Below are positions 1 to 8,304 of a stretch of 16,111 nucleotides of DNA, piece after piece. This DNA is from Paenarthrobacter nitroguajacolicus JCM 14115. Lineage in GTDB: Bacteria > Actinomycetota > Actinomycetes > Actinomycetales > Micrococcaceae. Under the pieces are notes generated by a model, which made no database searches, was not told the DNA's origin, and worked only from the letters and a program-made list of their open reading frames with translations. The stretch spans positions 1 through 16,111 of the forward strand of contig BBFS01000108.1 of NCBI GenBank assembly GCA_001313365.1, in the 5' to 3' direction. A program made the position numbers and the translations under genes. Position 1 is the first letter of the stretch. The number at the start of each line of letters is the position of its first letter.

Positions 1-388
1 CATGGGCGCCTGGTCCCGGAGGCGCTTGCGGCCTCCAAGCGGCTCGCCACCCAAGGCACCCCCCCCGTGGACGTTGTCTGCGTTACGAGTCCCGGCCTTC
101 TGTACGAGGCGTTGCAGGGACGCAACGGACAGAACCAGGACGCACCGTCCTGGATCCTGGATCAAATCCTGCCTCCGAGCGCGCCGTCCCCATGGTCACG
201 GTGCTGGACGGTCACCCCCACACACTGGCGTTCCTCGCAACGTGCACCAAGTCAGAAGCCGCAACCTCGGCGTCGACACCTTCGGCCAGGCGGGCGGTAT
301 TGACGACGTCTATCGCTACCACGGGGTGGACACCGACAGCATCGTCCGCGCTGTCCTGGACCTGGCGGGTCCTGATACTACCTTCTGA
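1..388 (+). CDS. Transketolase-like / pyruvate dehydrogenase E1-type protein, C-terminal fragment
   Basis: Only the last ~128 residues are in the window; the gene enters from the left. Three frames must be joined. Frame 1 gives HGRLVPEALAASKRLA and then VDVVCVTSPGLLYEAL. A base lost near 175 moves to VPMVTVLDGHPHTLAFLA. A base lost near 240 moves to NVHQVRSRNLGVDTFGQAG, then VYRYHGVDTDSIVRAVLDLAG and the stop at 386-388. The order 'TVLDGHPHTLAFLA ... LGVDxFGQxG ... DVYRxxGxDxDSIV' is the C-terminal domain of thiamine-diphosphate transketolase/AceE-like E1 enzymes. That domain is a dimer interface and does not carry the cofactor site. Which substrate the enzyme uses cannot be judged from this piece. 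The C8 run at 59-66 probably adds one extra proline. Confidence 0.75.
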   Translation, partial: MGAWSRRRLRPPSGSPPKAPPPWTLSALRVPAFCTRRCRDATDRTRTHRPGSWIKSCLRARRPHGHGAGRSPPHTGVPRNVHQVRSRNLGVDTFGQAGGIDDVYRYHGVDTDSIVRAVLDLAGPDTTF

Positions 389-590
389 GCGCGCAGGGGT
401 CCGGCCGGGAAACGAGGCATTGCCCGCACCGCGATGATCCGGCCCAGCTTTGTTGACACTCCAACAGACAGGCTCCTTGCTTCATACTCGTGGTGCATAT
501 GGACTTAATAACTAAAAGGCCTTTATGATCACGGCAACAGCGAAATTCGTTAACCTGTGAAGCCCGCTGGAGTAATAAAATAAACGCCCT

Positions 591-618
591 GCTTTGCGAT
601 AGCTCAGTATCGCAAAGC
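591..618. repeat. Perfect 10-bp inverted repeat, 8-nt loop
   Basis: The arms GCTTTGCGAT (591-600) and ATCGCAAAGC (609-618) are exact reverse complements around the loop AGCTCAGT. No T-run follows on either side, so it is not a standard intrinsic terminator. The 3' arm runs into GCAAAGCCGCCCTAAA (613-628), which is reminiscent of the GCAAAGCC...CCTAA core of c-di-GMP-I (GEMM) riboswitches. The resemblance is partial. It could instead be an operator or part of another RNA leader. Confidence 0.6.
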
Positions 619-661
619 CGCCCTAAATGACTCGCATTAATTCCGTTCGCACCCAGGTCTT

Positions 662-702
662 CCGCCAATGAGGCAATTGGCGGCTGCCCGATTCATTTTT
701 TT
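662..702 (+). promoter_or_regulatory. Second leader hairpin followed by a T7 tract (possible attenuator)
   Basis: CCGCCAAT (662-669) and ATTGGCGG (676-683) form a perfect 8-bp stem with a 6-nt loop. Twelve bases later a run of seven T occurs (696-702), and the SLH protein's likely start follows. The gap between stem and T-run is longer than in a classic terminator. An overlapping alternative pairing GGCA (672-675) with TGCC (685-688) is also possible, so the region could switch between structures. Function is inferred, not shown. Confidence 0.35.
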
Positions 703-715
703 GAGAGAGCGCCCC

Positions 716-3288
716 TTGAGCACATCACCTGATACGCCTATGCCCAGCCCCCAAAGCGGGGGGGCACCGCCGAAGGACACACTTTTCCCGATCCAGCCGA
801 ACCGTCATGGTCGGCATTTTTTGTGCCTCCTTGGTACTTACCGGCCAGACGGCAGCAACAGCCGCCGGCGAAACAGAAAATGCCGTGACATTCACCGACG
901 TACCCGCAGGCATGATGTTTGCGAAAGAGATGTCCTGGCTGGCAAATGAAGGCATCTCCACCGGCTGGTCCGACGGAACATACCGTCCTTTGACCGCAAT
1001 CAATCGTGATGCAATGGCCGCGTTCCTCTACCGGCTGGCAGGATCGCCGGAATTCACGGCACCAGGCACCTCCCCGTTCCAGGATGTCAGCCCCCCGGCC
1101 AGCAGCACTACAAGGAAATGGCATGGCTTCACCAGGAGGAAATCTCCACCGGGTGGGATGTGGGAAACGGTAAGCGGGAGTACCGCCCTACGGCCCCCCC
1201 GATCAACCGCGACGCCATGGCGGCCTTCCTCTACCGCTTTGAAAACAAGCCTGATTTCCAGGCACCAGCAACGCCACCCTTCTCTGACATCACCAGCACG
1301 ACGCAGTTCTACACCGAGATTTCCTGGCTCCATGCGAAGGGAATCGCTACCGGTTGGGATAACGGAGACGGCACGGCTTCCTATCGCCCGCTCTCACCCA
1401 TCAACCGTGACGCTATGGCGGCATACTTGTACCGCTTATCTTTGCCCCCCCTGCAGCGGATGGTGTTGTGACATCGCCGGATACCCTGGTGATTGATACC
1501 AACACCTTGGCACAGGAATACGTTCAGGGCGATACAACCATCACGTTCAACTCCGTGGGTGCGGGAGCACCGGATATCGACCCCCCCGGCAACGTACTTG
1601 TTTCTGGTTTCTCGGAGTTTACTCCGGACGGAATGTTGGTTCGCGTCCAGCAGGTTACCAATGCTCCGGACGGAAAACAGACAGCCGTTGTCCAACAGGC
1701 CACCCTGCCGGACGCCATTTACGACACCAACGGTTTGGTCACCCCCCACCACCACCATCGTGAAGCAGGAGTTCATTCCAGCGGATGGTGTGGACATTGT
1801 TGATAACGGGCAGGCCTCCGCGGCTCCCTTGAACCGTAACGGCGGTCGAATTCCAGCGGACGAGTTGGCCACCCCCCCAAGTGACGTGTCCCTGCCCATC
1901 TTCGAGAAAACGTTCAAATTCTCTGACACCCTGAGCAAATCCGTCACAGGAACTGCGTGGAAGACCGTGGATGTGGAGGGCACCGGAACTCTGGCACTCA
2001 GCAGTGAATTCGGTGTTGATTCTGCTGTCAACGCAGAAGTGGATATTCACTGGGCGTCACTGAAGGAAGCGAAGTTCACGCTGGACACTGGTTTGTCCGC
2101 CGAAACAACTGCACGCGCAACGGGAACGCTGACCGGAACCGCGGAAAAGAACCTTGGCACGGTCAATACCTGGGCGCATATCCAAGTTGGCCCAGTCCCT
2201 GTAGACATTCAGTTCATCTCCTCAATCGACCTCAAGGCGAAGAGCGAATGGACCGCAGATACCTATGTCACGGCTGCAGCATCTGCAACCACTACGGTTG
2301 GCATGTCCTACAAAGACGGCAATTTCCAGCCCGTCGCTGAGTATGGCGGCAACGCCGAAGCAACATTCCAAGGCCCTCAGCTGACCAGTGAGTCTTCAGT
2401 AACCATCGGACCCACCCTGACCGCAAAGCTGTATGGAATCGCGGGACTTACGGGTGGATTCGATGCATACGCCAACTACGCCACCGGCCCGGAAACCTGC
2501 GCACACGAGGTAGGCCTGGCTGGCCGCATAGGCGTGATCGCCGGCGTCGAGGTCTTCGGCATGAAGCTGACAGACGAGTGGAAGAAGGAGATCACCAAGA
2601 ACCTGGTTCTTTGGGAAGGTGACCTCTGCAAGCCCACACCGCCCGTTGATGACGTCTCTGAGGAAGTATTCGGCGACGGCATCGCCGTGGAAGAAGACGG
2701 CGGAGCGGGTGACTCGTCCCAGTGGGGCAGGGCAACTGACTATGGTCCCGGTGGCGCCGCATGGATCCTGTCCACGGGCAACATGCAGAACTCAGTTGGC
2801 ACACCCGAACAGCAGGCGTCCAGCGATCTGGGAACACCAGGAAACGCCACGCTGTCCAACTTCATCGGCGATCTGCCACTTTTGATGCAGCCTCCTACTG
2901 GGCCAAAATCGTTCCTTCAGGCGACACCCTCCATGTTCGTTACTTCTTTGCCAGCGAGGAATACCCCCCCGAATACGTGGGCAGTGCCTACAACGACGTC
3001 ATGGGCGTCTTCGTCAACGGAACCAACTGCGCGTTGGTACCCGGTACCCAGAGCCCAATCAGCGTGAACAACGTCAACGATCACACGAATGAAAGCTATT
3101 ACATTGACAATGCCGCCGGAGCAAGCGGATTCAACACCGCCATGGACGGGATGACCACCGCCCTCACATGTTCGGTTCCCGTGCAACCGGGCGTACCTGT
3201 CACGGTGGAAATTGCTGTTGCTGATACCAGTGATGGCATCCTCGACAGCGCCGTAGCGCTGCTCGACGGAGGCATCTGGTCCGACTAA
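716..3288 (+). CDS. Secreted SLH-repeat surface protein with C-terminal choice-of-anchor L domain
   Basis: Reconstructed protein of ~855 residues. Start is TTG 716 or ATG 740. A one-base shift in the G7 run 758-764 joins an Arg-rich n-region to the hydrophobic signal VMVGIFCASLVLTG. Three S-layer homology repeats follow (about 889-1044, 1073-1248, 1276-1440), each with F-x-D, EISWLxxxGIxTGW and INRDAMAAFLYR. A long beta-rich middle (~1450-2840) is Thr/Ala-rich and holds the conspicuous segment GPVPVDIQFISSIDLKAKS; I do not recognise it firmly. The end (~2840-3285) is a choice-of-anchor L domain: GDTLHVRYFFASEEYP, YNDVMGVFVNG and NNVN. Frames change near 1091-1100, 1445-1451, 1742-1747 and 2877. 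The SLH repeats imply non-covalent attachment to secondary cell-wall polymers. The gene is alone in its transcript: leader upstream, terminator downstream. Confidence 0.82.
889..1440 (+). repeat. Three tandem SLH-encoding repeats
   Basis: The segments coding for the SLH motifs are imperfect direct repeats of roughly 160-200 bp. The best conserved block, coding for INRDAMAAFLYR, recurs at about 999-1035, 1202-1236 and 1399-1434, with differences mostly at third codon positions. The repeats lie inside the coding region and explain the homology. They diverged long enough ago that recombination between them is unlikely to be frequent. Confidence 0.75.
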
Positions 3289-3305
3289 GCGTTTAGAGAA
3301 AGACG

Positions 3306-3341
3306 AAAGGGCCCTCCGCCACATGGCGGAGGGCCCTTTTT
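3306..3341. terminator. Strong bidirectional intrinsic terminator
   Basis: AAAGGGCCCTCCGCC (3306-3320) pairs perfectly over 15 bp with GGCGGAGGGCCCTTT (3325-3339) around the loop ACAT. On the plus strand the right arm ends in five T (3337-3341). On the minus strand the hairpin is followed by a T-containing tract (TTTCGTCTTT). It lies between convergent genes: 18 bases after the SLH-protein stop and directly abutting the reconstructed stop of the minus-strand glycosyltransferase. It therefore probably serves both. Confidence 0.93.
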
Positions 3342-5721
3342 CAGCGAAGTGAAATTCGACGACGGCGGTCGGTTCCGCAGCGAAGGTCCCGGTTGAGCCT
3401 GCGGTCGCCGTGGTAGAGGATCGATTCCCAATCAACTTCCTCGGCCGTTTTGGGGGACAACCAACGATTCGGGCTTTGCTTTCGGTTTGGGCGTCACGTA
3501 AAGCCAATTGACTGCTCCCAGGACAACGTCCACCGCCGAGTTCCACAAGCCGATATACGACTGGATGCACATCATGGCCAACACTGCATTCAGTGATGCG
3601 AAGGCGACGTTGCCCCCAATTCCCCCTGCTGGGCGTCCCTCCAAACGGTCAGTACCGAGAACGCGACGATGGCGTAAGGAATCAGGACATAAATGGCTGG
3701 GGGGGCGGCTGTCCGGTCCTTGACCTTGGGGGGGTTCGGACAAAGGGGGGGATCTTGTCCCCCCGTCAGTCCTTGCTGGAGATTTCAGGACGCCGGCGAG
3801 GTTGACCGGCAGCAGGATGAGGTTGAAACCGTATATCCGGAAGATGTCGCTAAAACGATGGCCGCAATCGCGAAGGTCTGAACCCATGCACAGGAAATAC
3901 GGCAAGGCAGCTATAAACACTGCAGGACTAAGGAGCCTGCTGTCATAGGGATAAGCCAGCAGGAAAAGGAGCCCGAAGCTGGCCCAGGTAATCGACGCCA
4001 TGTAGTTCACGCGCAGGAGAACTTCGCGGATGAGTATTCTTTGCCGCTGGTTCCGCCGCTGCGAAAGTTGGTTCCAGAGCTTGGGAAGGATCAGCAATCC
4101 TCCGTTGGCCCAGCGTCGACGCTGCACCACCAGTGAACCGAAGTCCGGTGGCGTTGCACTGTAGCTCAGGCGCTCCGGATAATTTACGAGCGTCCAACCG
4201 TGAGTGCCCAGGTCAATGCTGGATTCAGTGTCCTCAATGACGGTGCGGTCCTGGATATAGGTGCGGATTTCGAACCCGCCAACCGTCTCAACTTCAACGA
4301 TGTCCTCGAGGGCGCGCTTACGGATAATCGCATTGGCGCCCACCCAGAAAGTCGCGCCATAGTACGTCATGCCTTGGTGCAGAATGTGCTGGATATCCGT
4401 GGTGGCACCGGCGATCCTCTCAATTCGGGTAGGCGCACCCCCGGAATGAGGAATACGGTGTTTGCGTCACTGCCACACGCTCGTTACCCGCAGATTCCAG
4501 GAAGTACACCAAACGTAGGCAATAGTCCCGCAGCAGCAGGGAGTCCGCATCCAAGGTCAGCAAATAGGTACTGTCCGGAACCAACAGATCGTCATCACGT
4601 GGAACAAGGGATGGACGCAGAACCACGCCTCCAGCAGTCTCTTCCCGCCGCCAACGTTTTCCCATGAGGGAAATGTAGGCGTTGAGGTTCATGGCCTTGT
4701 TGGCTTCGTGGGACAGGCTGGCATACCTTTTACGCTCAAAAGTCTCGGTTTGAACGTTGAAAATCCACGTGAGCCTCAGGTAAAGCTGTTCCATCCGCTC
4801 CGGGTTTGGAGCCGTGTTCTGCGCCTCCGCTGCATTCAGCGCCAACAAAACCAAGCGAAGTTCACGAGCCAGTCCCATGATGACCAGGTCCACGAAGAAT
4901 TCGTCCACATGGTCTTCCACGGTTTCAGCCTCAGCCATCGCTTCCAGCCACTCCACCGCTGCCTCATACTCCGCAATCAGGAGTTGGAGCTCGTCCGCTT
5001 CAACCGTGGCAGGGGGTTTCCGCTGCAAGGGGCGACGCGTGTCTCTCCCGGAAGGTGGCCAACGCCTTGTTTGCGCGCTCTGCCGGAGCAGATAACGCAT
5101 CTGCAATTTGCCCCCGCCAGCGCCCTGGTCTGTTCAAGGCGGTGGATCTTCTCCGGCTCGGTAGGATGCGGAGGATCGTCCAGCAGGAGCACCACCCGCA
5201 GATCCGGGAACTCCTGAAGGGCGGCCGACCACAACGTACCCCCCGCACAACCTGGGGTTCTTCTGCGTAGGACGGAACCAACACCGTCACGGCCTCTTTA
5301 TAGTTGGCGAAGTGATTATCAAGTTCACCTCGAGGAACCCTGCGATGTTCCTTGAACCGGTACAGGGCACCTTGCCGCGCCATAAGGTACATCAGTGCGG
5401 AGAACGTCAGGAACGTGACGACAATAAGGTACGAAATCGACTCAAATCCGAAGCGGAATCCTGAGTTCGGATTGTCAACAAGCTGCCGAATGATGGTGGA
5501 GACAACGTAATACAGCCACGCCCCCCCCACCGTCACTAGCATGGCAAGCCTGCCAAGAACGATCTTTCGCGACGACGGCGTCGGGTGAACAATGGCCAAC
5601 GGTTCGGACCGCCGTTCCGACCCCCCCACTGCCTCTTCCGCCCTGTATTTTCCAGACGCTCTGCGGGAAGCTCTTTGGTGTCCCGCTCTACATCGGACAA
5701 ATCAACCAACTGGTCCGTCAT
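3341..5721 (-). CDS. Membrane processive glycosyltransferase family 2 (cellulose/chitin/hyaluronan-synthase type)
   Basis: Reconstructed ~790 residues. ATG at 5721 follows a G-rich ribosome site. Two N-terminal membrane segments (near LAMLVTVGGAWLYYVVS and ISYLIVVTFLTFSALMYLM) precede the catalytic domain. All processive GT2 motifs are present: LLLDDPPHP (~5173), NKAMNLN (~4690), LTLDADS (~4547), IEDTES (~4230) and QRRRW (~4115). Four or five C-terminal membrane helices follow, plus the loop GVLKS...RTAAP typical of the family. The product would be a beta-linked polysaccharide made from a UDP-sugar and passed through the membrane. An extra ~140 residues, mostly helical and acidic, sit between the first Asp motif and DAD. 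Frames break at 5621-5627, ~5240, ~5150, ~5045, 4439 and in the cluster 3699-3764. The frame as given stops at 3432, but one extra C (run at 3453-3457) hides a tail, KTAEEVDWESILYHGDRRLN and onward, ending at TGA 3343-3341. It diverges from a GH18 glycosidase. Confidence 0.85.
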
Positions 5722-5945
5722 TATTCCCCCCCATCAAACTGTGAACCGCGCCTTCCGGCCCTGTAGCCGGTTGAACGTCCACCTTCTGTAACAAAGGCGT
5801 CGCCGATTGCCCTTATAGTAATCGATAGCAGGAGCCTTACGATTCCCGTGCGGTCCACGGAATTTGTTGGAACAGTTATTGGCCTCATTCATGGGTTTTA
5901 ACTCTGCTCACTCGAATTTTTGGGTTTCAATGTTGGGGGGGATAA
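5722..5945. other. Divergent intergenic region between glycosyltransferase and GH18 genes
   Basis: This 224-bp stretch must hold the start signals for both the minus-strand synthase and the plus-strand glycosidase operon. Both start codons are preceded by G-runs that act as Shine-Dalgarno sites but look inflated: C7 at 5726-5732 for the synthase, G7 at 5935-5941 for the glycosidase. Candidate TATAGT (5814-5819) and TTGAAC (5771-5776) elements exist but are not correctly spaced. No operator-like palindrome stood out. Confidence 0.45.
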
Positions 5946-7519
5946 ATGTCCAAGCACTTTCCTGGGCGAAAGCTGTCCTGGATTCGGCTCTCCGTACTGC
6001 TGGCTGTCATAGCTGTGGTGGTGGGGGGGGCCGGCGTCGTTTCCTGGCGTAACTACACTGATACCCGTGCCGCGGCAGCGTCACCTTCACTTTTCACTGG
6101 GTACGTCGACGTAACGGCGACACCTCGGTACGCGTTCGAGCAGCCAGTCAGCGACACCACCAGGTCCGTGGTTTTGTCCTTCATCGTGGCCGACGCCAAG
6201 GACGGGTGCAGGCCATCCTGGGGCTCCTTCTACAGCATGGACGCGGCCGCGTCAGACCTTGATCTGGACCGACGCATTGCCAGGCTTCGGCAAACCGGCG
6301 GAGATATCGCCGTCTCCTTTGGTGGGCTATCGAACAAGGAACTCGCCACCGCCTGCACCGACGACGACCGGCTTCAACAGGCCTACTCGAACGTGGTTGA
6401 CCGCTACGACCTCAACACCATTGACCTCGACATCGAGGGAACCGCCCTGACGGATAAGGCAGCCATCGCACGGCAAGCCAAAGCCATCGGCGCGGTGCAG
6501 CAAGGAAGGCGGGCCGAGGGCAAAAGCCTCTCCGTCTGGCTGACGCTACCCGTGGCTCCGTCGGGGCTGACTACAGACGGGACGGCCGCCGTCGAGCAGT
6601 TTCTCTCATCCGGTGTGGAACTTGCCGGCGTGAACATCATGACCATGGACTACGGCGAAAGCCGAGTGGCCGGACAGTCCATGCTGCAGGCCTCAATCGC
6701 CGCAGCTGAGGCGACCCACTCCCAACTGGGTGAAATCTACTCCGCAGCGCAGCAGAACCTTGGGGGCACAAACCTGTGGCGCAAAATTGGCTTAACCCCC
6801 CCCATGATCGGCCAAAACGACATTGTGGCTGATGTTTTCACCCTCGCCGACGCCCAAGGTTTGCACAACTTCGCGCAAGGCAAAGGCATTGGCAGGATGT
6901 CCATGTGGTCCTTGAACCGGGACGCCGAATGCGGCCCGAACTATCCCACTTTGACTGTGGTGTCCGACGCCTGCAGTGGCGTGCCGCAGCGTGACACACG
7001 TTTCTCCGATGTGCTGGGTGCTGACATTGACTCAAAACCCGCGGACTCCCCCGCTCCGGTGCAGCCAACGGGCACAACCACCGCCACGGCAGTAGTGGAC
7101 GACCCCCCCGCTACGAGCCTTACCCGATCTGGTCTCCCGTGGCCACGTATGTGCAGTCAGACAGGATCGTTTGGCACGGCAACGTCTACGAGGCCAAGTG
7201 GTGGACCAAAGACGACGTGCCCAACGATCCCGTCCCGGACAAAGCTGCTGCGCCGTGGAAACTGATCGGCCCTGTCCTGCCCGGCGACCGGCCCAAGCCT
7301 GAAGTCACTGTTCCCGCCGGAACATATCCGGCATGGTCAGCCACAAGCGTTTATCACAAGGGCGACCGCGTGATGCTGGGTCAGCACGTCTTCGAAGCTA
7401 AATGGTGGGTCCAGACACAGAGTCCGGAAGCCGCGCTGCAGGGGTCCAGAGATTCGGGCTGGATGAAACTCTCCAATGAGGAACTGACCAAGGTGCTATC
7501 TGGCGAAGCGGCAAAATAG
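5946..7519 (+). CDS. Membrane-anchored GH18 glycosidase (chitinase-like) with two CBM5/12 chitin-binding modules
   Basis: About 523 residues. The basic start MSKHFPGRK is followed by one hydrophobic segment (residues ~12-33), a signal peptide or anchor. The GH18 barrel spans ~45-350: a GDIAVSFGG strand, the catalytic strand NTIDLDIE (D160, D162, acid/base E164), MTMDYG (235-236 DY), PMIGQND and SMWSLNRD (W321). N157 replaces the first Asp of DxxDxDxE, common in this bacterial branch. A Pro/Thr linker leads to two CBM5/12-like modules, YPIWSPVATYVQSDRIV..YEAKWWT and YPAWSATSVYHKGDRV..FEAKWWV. Catalysis by family knowledge: hydrolysis of beta-1,4-linked GlcNAc polymers. The frame shifts +2 in the C7 run 7103-7109, and the C8 run 6796-6803 adds one proline to the usual LTPMIGQND. 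Twelve bases separate it from the following lipoprotein, so they form an operon. Confidence 0.88.
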
Positions 7520-7531
7520 GAGCAACACAGC

Positions 7532-7981
7532 ATGAGGAAGTATCCGGCAGCTGCGGCATCGATTGCAGTGGCCACCCTGATCCTGAGCGGATGCGCCCAA
7601 GGGCACGATGATGCCAAAGCAAGTGACCTCGGAATCACCTTCGCCTACTCATTAGCTGGTCACGACGGCAAATTCTGCGACCTCCTGGACAGTTCCAGCG
7701 AACAAACCGTGGATGAGTGCAAGAAAAGCGAAGCAGAAATGGCGGCGAAGCGGGAAGCCGACCCGCAGCCAATAATCTGGGTTCCAAGATCTACCAGATG
7801 GTGCCTGGGGAAGAAGAAGTGCTCGGAATAGTAGTGGAGTTCAACCGGGCAGGAAACCAGGAGTTTGTTGCCATTGAAGCAATTCGGCGGGGGAGGCGAG
7901 TACAAGATCCTCCGGTGGGCATATCCGGATAAGGCCGACTACAAGACCGACCGTGCCATAACAGACACTTTCGGATGGTGA
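7532..7981 (+). CDS. Small secreted lipoprotein, function unknown
   Basis: ATG 7532 follows AGGAG and comes only 12 bases after the GH18 stop. The N-terminus is a textbook lipoprotein signal: MRKY, a hydrophobic stretch, then LSGC with the lipid-acceptor C21. The mature part is about 128 residues, charged, with two further cysteines (FCDLL and DECKK). As given, the frame ends early at 7831. Stitching two frameshifts (~7765 and in the G-run ~7888) gives NNLGSKIYQMVPGEEEVLGI, then EYKILRWAYPDKADYKTDR and a stop at 7979-7981. The alternating hydrophobic pattern resembles small NTF2-like or DUF4878-type lipoproteins, but I do not recognise it. Position suggests a role with the glycosidase at the outer face of the membrane. 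Confidence 0.75.
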
Positions 7982-7994
7982 ATTCGAGCCTTTC

Positions 7995-8138
7995 TCAGTG
8001 CATAAAGCCGCTACCGTCCCAGTCCCGGTCGTATTTGCCGCAGCGGGTGCATCGCCTGTACCGGCCGCTGCCATCCTCCGCGGATTCCACGTGCCAGTGG
8101 TGGTGAAGGTTTAGCTTGCACATGATCATCTTGAGCAT
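7995..8138 (-). CDS. 47-residue Cys/His-rich microprotein (zinc-ribbon-like)
   Basis: Found by reading the reverse strand between two plus-strand genes. ATG 8138 is preceded by GGAG with a 6-base spacer; the stop is at 7997-7995. The frame is intact. Sequence features: MLKMIMCKLN, then LHHHWHVES, a short acidic turn, RYRRCTRCGKYDRD and a Gly-rich end. Cys7, the His cluster 12-16 and the pair C30-x2-C33 could bind one metal ion, in the manner of a small zinc ribbon. Tiny proteins with a 'C.L..HHHW ... Y..C..CGKY' layout occur in actinobacteria, as I recall, without a known function. No G/C-run artefact touches it. It could be nucleic-acid binding or a metal chaperone; that is inference. Confidence 0.7.
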   Translation of the reverse strand: MLKMIMCKLNLHHHWHVESAEDGSGRYRRCTRCGKYDRDWDGSGFMH

Positions 8139-8304
8139 GGCGCACTCCGTTCTCAGCACGCTGACCCGCTAAGCGCGTTTCATACGTGTGGCTAAGTTTA
8201 AGCCGCGCGCCTTGTATTCTCTATCTGAGCCACGTCCTGTTGGCCTTTTCTGGTTTGGAACTACGCCCTGCAGGTGCTGAACCATGGACGTTCCTGGGGG
8301 AACC

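Larger units (their letters stand above)
389..715 (+). other. Long untranslated leader of the SLH protein gene
   Basis: No coding frame is convincing here. The stretch is clearly more AT-rich than its surroundings (for example around 498-520 and 571-590). It carries two perfect inverted repeats (591-618 and 662-683) and a seven-T run at 696-702, just before the probable start of the SLH protein. A TTGACA hexamer lies at 453-458, but I found no good -10 box 16-19 bases downstream, so no promoter is called. The size and the hairpins suggest a structured 5' leader, or an end-of-transcript region for the upstream gene plus a promoter. Confidence 0.5.

Noticed and set aside
453..488. TTGACA at 453 with CATACT at 483 as a promoter
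   Set aside because: Spacer is 24 bases, too long for a sigma-70-type promoter; no other -10 at suitable distance.
758..764. G7 run as a phase-variation switch of the surface protein
   Set aside because: Tempting near a signal peptide, but the same seven-base runs occur in metabolic genes throughout the window, so an error is the simpler explanation.
1742..1760. CCACCACCACCAT as a tandem trinucleotide repeat of interest
   Set aside because: Only three to four units encoding a Thr stretch; normal in Thr-rich secreted proteins.
1741..1803. His-rich stretch (TPHHHHREAG) at the end of a short frame
   Set aside because: It arises from reading the ACC repeat in the wrong frame after the C6 run; the correct frame reads TTTIVKQEF and continues the SLH protein.
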